Of a stretch of 55,146 nt of DNA, positions 48,001 through 55,144 are shown piece after piece. The first letter of the stretch is position 1; each line of letters opens with the position of its first letter. The notes below the pieces were generated by a model. It saw only the letters and a program-made list of their open reading frames with translations. It did not search any database and was not told the origin of the DNA. Source of the stretch: an uncultured Lachnospiraceae bacterium (GTDB taxonomy: Bacteria > Bacillota > Clostridia > Lachnospirales > Lachnospiraceae); contig CAMOZZ010000002.1 of assembly GCA_946631165.1 (NCBI GenBank), forward strand, positions 1-55,146, written 5' to 3'. Made by a program: the position numbers and the translations under genes.

Positions 48001-49387
48001 TGCCAGGATCAGGATACGGTCGCTGATCTCCGCCCTTCGCATCCGCAATGCGCATCCGCACTTAAGACGCATCGTATCTTCCGCGTATCACCGGGCAGTC
48101 TATACAAAAGACATGCAGAAGAAGAAATACACCATCCTCTGCCCCCAGCTGTCTCCGATCCATTTCGAACTGCTGGAGCCGGTGTTCAATAAATACGGGT
48201 ACAATGTCGTCGTGCTGCCGAACGACAACAAACGCGCCATTGATACCGGTCTGAAATACGTTAACAATGACGCCTGCTTCCCTTCGATGATCGTGGTCGG
48301 ACAGATCATGGACGCGATCCTTTCCGGGAATTATGATACGAACAGGCTGGCTGTGATCATGAGCCAGACCGGCGGCGGCTGCCGCGCGTCAAACTACGTG
48401 GGCTTTATCCGGCGGGCCCTTGAGAAGAAGGGTCTCGGCCACATTCCCGTCATCTCCTTCAACATGAACGGGATGGAGACGAACCCCGGCTTCAAACTGA
48501 AGCCTTTCATGATCCTGCGGGGCATCCAGGCGGCGATCTACGGCGATCTGCTGATGCGCATGGTCTATCATACAAGGCCGTATGAAAAAGAACCGGGATC
48601 CGTAAATGCCCTGCATGCGAAATGGAAAAAGAAGCTCATTGCCGATCTTACAAAAGACGGTATGGGCATAGGTATGAGCGAGTACAGGAAGAATCTGCGC
48701 GATATGGTCGCGGACTTTGACCGCATTCCCCTCAGAGAGGATGTGACGAAACCGCGCGTGGGTATCGTCGGAGAGATCCTTGTCAAGTTCCTGCCGCTGG
48801 CCAACAATCATCTGGTCGATCTGCTGGAAGCGGAAGGCGCGGAAGCGGTGGTGCCGGATCTGCTGGATTTCCTGAACTACAGCTTCTACAATTCGTCTTA
48901 CAAGGCTGAATTCCTTGGCGGGAAGAAAACGACTGCATGGCTCTCCATGAGAGGCGTGGATTTCCTGAACTGGATGAGAAAAGAGGCTGTACGGGCGCTG
49001 TCGGAAAGCAAGCGGTTCGAGCCGCCGGCGGATATCCGGAAACTGGCCGAATTTGCCAAGCCTTTTGTATCGATCGGCAACCAGTCCGGCGAAGGCTGGT
49101 TCCTGACCGGAGAAATGATCGAACTGATCCATGCAGGCGTGCCGAACATCATCTGCACACAGCCGTTTGCCTGCCTGCCGAACCATGTCGTAGGAAAAGG
49201 CGTAATCAAGACACTGCGGGCACATTTCCCGGATGCGAATATCATCGCCGTGGATTACGACCCCGGTGCCAGCGAAGTCAACCAGCTGAACAGAATTAAG
49301 CTGATGCTGTCGACGGCGCAGAAGAATCTGGCGAAGCAGCAGGCGGAAGGAAATGAAGCGGAAGGAAATGCCTCTGTGACTGCGTAA
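45095..49387 (+). CDS. Acyl-CoA dehydratase activase / 2-hydroxyacyl-CoA dehydratase-like fusion (1430 aa)
   Basis: Two ASKHA activase domains (YSLGIDIGSTTVKIAVID and YLGIDAGSTTTKIALVD, each followed by a GGQD/GGED and GCGSF/GTGSF motif), then DUF2229-like and dehydratase-like regions; TTG start after AGGAGG. Confidence 0.9.
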   Translation: MAEHYSLGIDIGSTTVKIAVIDDECHILFSDYKRHLAHIQETLADLLAEAREELGNVILHPMITGSGGLTLANHLHVPFVQEVVSVATALEHYSPKTDVAIELGGEDAKIIYFTGGVDQRMNGICAGGTGSFIDQMAALLQTDASGLNEYAKNYKAIYPIAARCGVFAKTDIQPLINEGATKEDLSASIFQAVVNQTISGLACGKPIRGNVAFLGGPLHFLSELRAAFIRTLQLTDDQVYAPDHSHLFAAIGAAMNSHEDSSVPVDEMIARLRSGIKMDFEIKRLAPLFKDQAEYDEFLRRHARHTVKKGDLSSHHGPCYLGIDAGSTTTKIALVDKEGTLLYSFYRNNNGSPLETAKAAMAEVKELLPADACIAYSCSTGYGEALLKSALMLDLGEVETVAHYYAASFFDPDVDCILDIGGQDMKCIKIKDHAVDTILLNEACSSGCGSFIENFANSLGYEVKDFAQEALFAENPTDLGTRCTVFMNSNVKQAQKEGAPVSDISAGLAYSVIKNALYKVIKITDPKDLGEHVVVQGGTFYNNAVLRSFELISGCEAVRPDIAGIMGAFGAALIAKDRCQGQKTTMLPIDEILHLEYTSTMTRCQGCTNHCLLTINRFPGGRRHITGNRCEKGLGIDKKKTDKVPNLFEYKYDRIFGYKPLPDAEAFRGVMGIPRVLNMYENFPFWATFFKELGFRVVLSPKSTRKIYELGMESIPSESECYPAKIAHGHVQWLLNQGVKDIFYPCVYYERIEKETSQNHYNCPIVVTYPENIKNNLEAINDPDITFLRPFLALTSEATVVDRLVKVFDEHYHISAEEVKAAGHAAWEELLAAKRDLQQKGEETIAWLKENHRHGIVLAGRPYHIDPEIHHGIPEMIASYGIAVLTEDSVSHLATPDVPLRATDQWMYHSRLYSAAEVVKNTDVLDMIQLNSFGCGLDAVTTDQVNEILTGSGKIYTVLKIDEVNNLGAARIRIRSLISALRIRNAHPHLRRIVSSAYHRAVYTKDMQKKKYTILCPQLSPIHFELLEPVFNKYGYNVVVLPNDNKRAIDTGLKYVNNDACFPSMIVVGQIMDAILSGNYDTNRLAVIMSQTGGGCRASNYVGFIRRALEKKGLGHIPVISFNMNGMETNPGFKLKPFMILRGIQAAIYGDLLMRMVYHTRPYEKEPGSVNALHAKWKKKLIADLTKDGMGIGMSEYRKNLRDMVADFDRIPLREDVTKPRVGIVGEILVKFLPLANNHLVDLLEAEGAEAVVPDLLDFLNYSFYNSSYKAEFLGGKKTTAWLSMRGVDFLNWMRKEAVRALSESKRFEPPADIRKLAEFAKPFVSIGNQSGEGWFLTGEMIELIHAGVPNIICTQPFACLPNHVVGKGVIKTLRAHFPDANIIAVDYDPGASEVNQLNRIKLMLSTAQKNLAKQQAEGNEAEGNASVTA

Positions 49388-49405
49388 ATACCGGTTTTTA
49401 AGAAG

Positions 49406-49445
49406 AACGAAAGAGAGAGCAGGGACATCTGCTCTCTCTTTCGTT
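49406..49445 (+). terminator. Terminator of the activase gene
   Basis: AACGAAAGAGAGAGCAG-GGACAT-CTGCTCTCTCTTTCGTT followed by TTT. Confidence 0.93.
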
Positions 49446-49516
49446 TTTCTTATCAGGAAGGTATCGTAACGGTCTCCCGCCAATTTCGTTTCGCGCAGAA
49501 ACGGGAGCTTCCTGTT

Positions 49517-49543
49517 AAAAACAGAGCCGGAAACCGGCTCTGT
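49517..49543 (-). terminator. Terminator-like hairpin downstream of the Ig-like domain gene
   Basis: ACAGAGCCGG-AAA-CCGGCTCTGT; T-tract on the minus strand. Confidence 0.75.
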
Positions 49544-49614
49544 TCAATAAAAGCATCTCTTTTTCAGTCTCATTTTCACCTGCAGCGACGCACAGGGACT
49601 TTGCAGTAAGTGTC

Positions 49615-50532
49615 CTATTCCAGCTCAAATCCGATCGCCTTCATGCTGATGCCGTATTTCTTCAGACCCTTGATGCTCTTGAACCAGGCATTCCATTCTG
49701 TGAAAGCATCGCGGGCCCTGGAGGAAAGCATCTCCCGCTCATCGTTCATATCACCTTCTGATGCGTAGTACACCACCAGTTCATGGGTCTCTTCACCGGT
49801 ATTCGGATCTGTTTTCGTTTCCAGTGTGCTGTACTTCGAGACGGTTGTATAGTACTCCTCATCATCCACGAGGGCTGTTACAATTGTTCCTTCATATCTC
49901 CGGTCTGTAAAATCCTCCGCATAATCGTAGCGATATGTGATCGTTCCTTTTTTAATCGCTGACTTTCCGCTGATCAGATCGATCGTTATCTTAAGATCGT
50001 AATGCTCATACGGATCTTCCGGATATTCCGGTGTACAGTAATAGGTGAAGGTCATCTTCTTATTCTTTTTGGAAGCGCCGACGGTCAATAGATAGGATTT
50101 GCCGGAGCCTTCATCATAGGTCGATCTTTTCAGAACGATCAGGCCGCTCTCCTTATCCTTTTTTCCTTTTTGCAGTACATAATCCCGCAGTTTTCTGGCA
50201 CGGTTGACCGTCTTTTTCTCTACGATTACCGTACATTTTAATTTCTTTTTGCCGGCTGCTGCGGTAATAGTTGTTTTCCCGTTTTTTTTCGCCTTGACAA
50301 GCCCTTTGGAATCGACCGTGGCAACCTTTTTATTGCTTGAGCTCCATTTTACCTTACTGGCTTTGTATCCCTTTACCTTCAGCTGCAGCGTATCTCCCTT
50401 TGCCATGTAGACACTGGTCTTGTTCAGTACCGGCTTCGCCTGCACGGGAATGCCTGCGGGCAACAGCATCGCAGCCAATAACAACATGCCCAGCAGCACA
50501 ATTGCTGCGGTCTTTCTCCCTGCTCCTTTCAT
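49615..50532 (-). CDS. Exported Big2-type Ig-like domain protein
   Basis: Signal peptide; KTSVYMAKGDTLQLKVKGYKASKVKWSSSNKKVATVDSKGLVKAKKNGKTTITAAAGKKKLKCTVIV is a Big_2 domain. Confidence 0.85.
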   Translation of the reverse strand: MKGAGRKTAAIVLLGMLLLAAMLLPAGIPVQAKPVLNKTSVYMAKGDTLQLKVKGYKASKVKWSSSNKKVATVDSKGLVKAKKNGKTTITAAAGKKKLKCTVIVEKKTVNRARKLRDYVLQKGKKDKESGLIVLKRSTYDEGSGKSYLLTVGASKKNKKMTFTYYCTPEYPEDPYEHYDLKITIDLISGKSAIKKGTITYRYDYAEDFTDRRYEGTIVTALVDDEEYYTTVSKYSTLETKTDPNTGEETHELVVYYASEGDMNDEREMLSSRARDAFTEWNAWFKSIKGLKKYGISMKAIGFELE

Positions 50533-50839
50533 GATATGTGCACCTCCTTCTTTCCGATCGATCCTCCGGGATGCCGGAAACAGACCCTGTACGGATGACC
50601 ATGGCATCGCCCATCGTATACCGCGGTCACGACATTCCCCCTTGTAATTGCACAATATCATATAGGACAGTATATGTCAATATTATTGTCTAAATATTTC
50701 TTTGTTTAATATCTTTTTATGAATATATTATTTTCTGATCTCGTTAAATGTCGAACTCATTTTTAGGCTATTGTTAATATTCTGTCACATTTCCTTCCTG
50801 CGAAATGAAGGTCCCAATTGTCCATTCCGGCGCGGGGGG

Positions 50840-52588
50840 TCAGGTCTCACTCGGTTTTGCCGGCGGTGTGCCGTCAGGCTTACTGTTCCCGTCCGGCTTC
50901 TCGGGCGGTGTACCGTCAGCGCCGCCATTTCCATCGCCGTCCGGTTTTTCGGGGGGTGTGCCGTCAGCGCCGCCATTTCCGGCGCCGTCCGGTCTCTCGG
51001 GCGGCGTTCCCATTTCGCCGTTTGCGGGACCGCCTTCACCAGGCGCGCCTTCCGGCGGGGTCCCCATTTCACCACCGTTTCCCGATCCGGAGGTTACGGT
51101 CACTTCAATGGCCTCTCCGGTACTGGCTGTTCCTTCGGTGTAAGCTTCTCCGTTTATATAAAGGGTGTGTCCATTCAGGGCGACTGCGTTTTCATCACAG
51201 GTGAGGGATGTGATATAGGAATCTCCGGTCAGCTGCCATACTGATCCTTCATCCAGCGCAACATATACTTCCCCGGCCTGGCCGTCCGTGTTGACAGCAC
51301 CGGTAAAAACGGAACCGGTTTTCAGATACAGATTCAGGTTCGAGATTTCATCGACGATCATATTTCCGTTGATTTCCTGTGCGTCCGCAGTAAGCGTCAC
51401 CTGGCCGCCATTGCTTCCTTCCCTGCCCCAGCCTGCAGCCGCGGCTCTTAAGAAAACGCCGCTCTCATCTTCGTTGATGATCTTTGCTCCCGAAAGCGAG
51501 ATTTCGGTAACGGTATTGTTCACAAAGAAGATATCGCCGTTCTTATTGGTCAGTGTGCCGCCGTTCATGGTGAAGGACGACAGACCTTCTGCTGCATCGC
51601 CCGACATGGACTGGTAAATCATAACTGCCTGATAAGTATCGGATTTATCGGAGTTCTTTGTATTGTTGTCTGCCGTGAGAGTGACATTATTGAGCGTAAC
51701 GGAATTCTTTCCCTCCACAACAACGCCCTGGGATGCGGTGGAAATCATTTCCGCGTCCTGAACAGTGATATCTGCCGTCGAGTAGATCACGGGAGAGCCG
51801 GTTCCGTCCGTCACATATTTCCCGCCGGTCACTGTGACTGTCCCCCCGCCTCTGTCGGAACGGATCGCTGCCGAAGAATTTCCGGTGGTATGGATGTTCA
51901 GGTTTTCTGCATTCATCGTTCCGCCGCCGGTGGTCATGAGACCGCCGGAACAGTTGCCTGTTGTCCCGATCACGGAATTGCTGATGTTGACTGTCGTGCC
52001 TTCGCCGTAGGAGAAGACTGCGTTCGCGTGGGTTCCGTCTGTATTGATCACCATGTCTGTCAGCGTCAGTGTACCGCCATTTGCCGCAAATATTGCTGCA
52101 TTTTCTCCATAGAAGTCCGCTTCATCGCCGTCGGCTTCGCCGGTCTTGGTGACCTGCGTGTTGGCATACGATGCTGATTCACCGTCTGCGGTGATGACAT
52201 GCTCTCCATCAGCAGTGTTTTCAAGCTGCTCTGTAATTTCGAGATCGGAGACTTCCGGTACCTGATTGTCTGTTGAAACGTTCTGATCAGAGGTGCTATT
52301 CTGTACCTCTTCTGCTTCATTGCCTTCGTTTCCATCGGAAACATCTGCTTTTTCCGTACTGTCAGCCGGTGTGCTCCCGTCGGTTTCTTCTGCCGGATCT
52401 TCGTTTTCTTCCGTTTCTTCTTCCGACACGATTTCCGTGGCTGCAGCTGTTTCGGTCCTGGTCTCTACTGTGTCCGTATTGCCGCAGCCTGACAGCATCG
52501 CCGTCATGCAGATCGCTGTCATCACCGCGATCCATTTTGATGTTTTATAGGAATGATTCTCTTTCCTGTTTTCTTTCTTCTCAGTCAT
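50840..52588 (-). CDS. Adhesin-like lipoprotein, predicted beta-helix, with PPEKPDG-type C-terminal repeats
   Basis: Lipobox AMLSGCGN; beta-helix-like SVTLNNVTLTADNN/GGTLTNKNG repeats; C-terminal GGADGTPPEKPDGDGNGGADGTPPEKPDGN repeats. Confidence 0.75.
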   Translation of the reverse strand: MTEKKENRKENHSYKTSKWIAVMTAICMTAMLSGCGNTDTVETRTETAAATEIVSEEETEENEDPAEETDGSTPADSTEKADVSDGNEGNEAEEVQNSTSDQNVSTDNQVPEVSDLEITEQLENTADGEHVITADGESASYANTQVTKTGEADGDEADFYGENAAIFAANGGTLTLTDMVINTDGTHANAVFSYGEGTTVNISNSVIGTTGNCSGGLMTTGGGTMNAENLNIHTTGNSSAAIRSDRGGGTVTVTGGKYVTDGTGSPVIYSTADITVQDAEMISTASQGVVVEGKNSVTLNNVTLTADNNTKNSDKSDTYQAVMIYQSMSGDAAEGLSSFTMNGGTLTNKNGDIFFVNNTVTEISLSGAKIINEDESGVFLRAAAAGWGREGSNGGQVTLTADAQEINGNMIVDEISNLNLYLKTGSVFTGAVNTDGQAGEVYVALDEGSVWQLTGDSYITSLTCDENAVALNGHTLYINGEAYTEGTASTGEAIEVTVTSGSGNGGEMGTPPEGAPGEGGPANGEMGTPPERPDGAGNGGADGTPPEKPDGDGNGGADGTPPEKPDGNSKPDGTPPAKPSET

Positions 52589-52690
52589 ACCCTTAACCTC
52601 TCTTTCTGCGGGGCTTCCTTTTCTGTTTCTGGCAGCAGTATATCGTTCGGAGTTTAAATCTACTTAAAAAACCGGGATATGGAACTGATG

Positions 52691-53325
52691 CTCTCCCTTT
52701 CAACCGTAAATTTCCCCGCTCCGCGCTCTCTCCAGCCCACTTCTTACGGCCGCAACTCTTGTTTCTGTTCTTTGCGGCCATATATTTCCCCGCTCCGCGC
52801 TTTCTCCAGCATAATTTTTACGGCCGCAGCTCTTGCTTCTCTTCCTTGCAGCCGTATATTTCCCCGCTCCGCGCTCTCTTCAGCCTGCTTCTTACGGCCG
52901 CAACTTTTGCTTCTCTCTTTTTCAGCCGTATATTTCCCCGCTTCGCGCTCTCTCCAGCCTGCTTTTTACGGCCGCAACTCTTGTTTCTCTTCCTTGCGGC
53001 CGTATTCTTCCCCACTCCGCGCTCTCTCCAGCCTGCTTTTTACGGCCGCAACTCTTGCTCCTCTCCCTTTCAGCCGTAAATTTCCTCGCTCCACACTCTC
53101 TCCAGCATGCTTCTTACGGCCGCAACTCTTGCTCCTCTCCCTTTCAGCCGTAAATTTCCTCGCCCCGCACTCTCTCCAGCATGCTTCTTACGGCCGCAAC
53201 TCTTGTTTCTCTTCCTTGCAGCCGTATATTTCCCCGCTCCGCACTCTCTTCATCTCACTTTTTACGGCCGCAACTCTTGCTTTTCTTCTTTGCGGCTGTA
53301 GTTTCCTTCCACTCCGCACATAAAT
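52691..53325. repeat. Array 1: direct tandem repeat, period exactly 74 bp, eight units plus a 5' half unit
   Basis: TTACGGCCGC begins at 52744, 52818, 52892, 52966, 53040, 53114, 53188, 53262 (all spaced 74). Typical unit TTACGGCCGCAACTCTTGTTTCTCTTCCTTGCGGCCGTATTCTTCCCCACTCCGCGCTCTCTCCAGCCTGCTTT. Confidence 0.97.
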
Positions 53326-53330
53326 ATCAA

Positions 53331-53375
53331 ACAGGAAAACGGAAAAGCCTTCAATCAGCTCTTCCGTTTTCCTGT
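53331..53375 (-). terminator. Hairpin, probable terminator 3' of the nuclease-like gene
   Basis: ACAGGAAAACGGAAAAG ... CTCTTCCGTTTTCCTGT, long near-perfect arms just beyond the stop codon. Confidence 0.7.
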
Positions 53376-53379
53376 AACC

Positions 53380-54177
53380 CTATTTCAGATAATGCTCTAT
53401 TATCATCTTAATCTCTCGGATGTTGATTGGTGCAGCACTGGTCTCTGCGGTAATGATCAGACCTTCTCCGGGATAAATACCATTCAGAATATACGCAGAT
53501 ATCTTCCTTACCGCTCTGGCAGCATATTCCGGATCATCCATCATCCCGAGATGTTCCCAGTACTTTTCTCTCCGTGTACTTCTTCTTAAAGCCGTAAAAT
53601 CAGGATGAATAATTCCCAGTCCTTTCAGCCTCAAAGGACATTCATACTTATAGGGAACACCCTCTTTTGCAAGAAGATTTGCAATTATCAGTTCAGATTT
53701 TGAACGGACTCTTTCTCCTTTATCCGTCAGAAGCTCCGGTGCATCATCCGAAAATCCAAGCCCGATATACTCCCTGTTCATCCATTCCTGAACAAACATA
53801 TCATCACTCATCAAAACAGGCTTTACGAGTTTCCTGCGTTCTTGTGATAATAAAGAATAGACTTCTTCCGGACATACGCCGGATTTAATCGTTTCACAGA
53901 TTTCTAATAAATGCAATTCTGTTTCTGCCGCCTGCATTAAATCTTTTTCATATTGTTTTTGTGCCAACTGTTCAGCAACAGAACGTTCTCGTTTTGGGAT
54001 GTATTTTCCATAGCGGTCCGATTTTCCGCTTCTGTGATAATACTGTGGGCATCCGTTGCTTCTGCTAATACGCAATGAACCTTCCGGGTAGTCCCGTGAG
54101 ATTTTCTTTTCAATGTCTTCTATCAGTTTTACCAGAAATGCTTTTCTACTATTCAAATTGCAGTCTGACCCTGACAT
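53380..54177 (-). CDS. Uncharacterised 265-aa protein with PD-(D/E)XK-nuclease-like motif pattern, flanked by the 74-bp arrays
   Basis: RSKSELIIANLLAKEGVPYKYECPLRLKGLGIIHPDFTALRRSTRREKYWEHLGMMDDPEYAARAVRKISAYILNGIYPGEGLIITAE: conserved E, PDF and W-E-H residues in PD-(D/E)XK order; RBS AAAGGAG before the ATG. Confidence 0.75.
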   Translation of the reverse strand: MSGSDCNLNSRKAFLVKLIEDIEKKISRDYPEGSLRISRSNGCPQYYHRSGKSDRYGKYIPKRERSVAEQLAQKQYEKDLMQAAETELHLLEICETIKSGVCPEEVYSLLSQERRKLVKPVLMSDDMFVQEWMNREYIGLGFSDDAPELLTDKGERVRSKSELIIANLLAKEGVPYKYECPLRLKGLGIIHPDFTALRRSTRREKYWEHLGMMDDPEYAARAVRKISAYILNGIYPGEGLIITAETSAAPINIREIKMIIEHYLK

Positions 54178-54441
54178 GTAAACTCCTTTCTGCTCATTGA
54201 TGCTGAAATAATTGAGAATGGTGCTTATCTATTGAAGAATCATCCGGTTATGTAATTGATGATCCCCCGTCGGCAGGGTTCTGCTTTCCTGCAAACTATT
54301 ATTTTTTCGGTGTAAAACGTTTTGTTCCGGTCTCACCTCCTTTTTCATGAAATAGCTTTTCTGCGCCCAATCGTAATATCGACCTTCGTTTATATATTTT
54401 ACACCCGTAGTCGATCTATTACAAGAATGAGTATCCCTGGT

Positions 54442-55097
54442 TTTCAGACGCATCTTGCCATTCTTATCATTGCAGCCGTAGTTTCCTGCCGCTCCGCGCT
54501 CTCTTCAGCCTGCTTCTTACGGCCGCATCTCTTGCTTCTCTTCCTTGCGGCCGTAATCTTCCCCGCTCCGTGCTCCCTCTGGCCTGTTTCTTACGGCCGC
54601 AATTCTTGTTCCTCTCCCTTTCAGCCGTAATCTTCCTCGCTCCGCGCTCTCTCCAGCCTGTTTCTTACGGCCGCAATTCTTAATCCTCCCCCTTTCAGCC
54701 GTAATCTTCCTCGCTCCGCGCTCTCTCCAGCCTGCTTCTTACAGCCGCAATTCTTGATCCTCCCCCTTTCAACCGTAATCTTCCCCGCTCCGCGCTCCCT
54801 CTGGCCTGCTTCTTACGGCCGCAACTCTTGCTTTTCTCCCTTGCGGCCGTATTCTTCCTCGCTCCGAGCTCTCTTCAGTTGGCTTCTTACGGCCGCATCT
54901 CTTGCTTCTCTCCCTTGCAGCCGTAATCTTCCCCGCTCCGTGCTCTCTCCAGCCTGTTTTTTACGGCCGCAACTACTGCTTCTCTTCCTTGCAGCCGTAT
55001 ATTTCCCCGCTCCGCGCTCTCTCAGGCCTGTTTTTTACGGCCGCATCTCTTGTTTCTCTCCCTTTCGGCCGTAATCTTCCTTGCTCCGCGCATAAAA
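54442..55097. repeat. Array 2: same 74-bp repeat, eight units plus one degenerate leading unit
   Basis: TTAC(G/A)GCCGC begins at 54517, 54591, 54665, 54739, 54813, 54887, 54961, 55035 (all spaced 74); a degenerate copy begins near 54442. Confidence 0.97.
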
Positions 55098-55114
55098 AAG
55101 TGTCTTCGACACTT
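55093..55114 (-). terminator. Intrinsic terminator of a minus-strand gene entering from the right edge
   Basis: Minus strand AAGTGTC-GAA-GACACTT followed by TTTT; directly abuts array 2. Confidence 0.75.
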
Positions 55115-55126
55115 CAACTCCCCCAA

Positions 55127-55144
55127 CCCCTCAATCTTGAGGGG
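55127..55144. repeat. Short perfect palindrome at the window edge
   Basis: CCCCTCAA-TC-TTGAGGGG. Confidence 0.7.

Noticed and set aside
52679-53323. Three overlapping plus-strand ORFs through array 1 (214, 106 and 106 aa) with repeats such as FYGRNSCFSSLRPYSSPLRAL
   Set aside because: 74 is not a multiple of 3, so the same DNA is read in all three frames in turn. All three frames are open because the strand is pyrimidine-rich and stop-poor. There is no RBS or conserved protein signal; treated as non-coding repeat.
54322-55074. Plus-strand ORFs through array 2 (102 and 106 aa)
   Set aside because: Same reason as array 1: the reading frame cycles through the 74-bp repeat.
52691-55097. CRISPR array
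   Set aside because: Consecutive units are similar over their entire 74 bp; there are no unique spacers and no cas genes.
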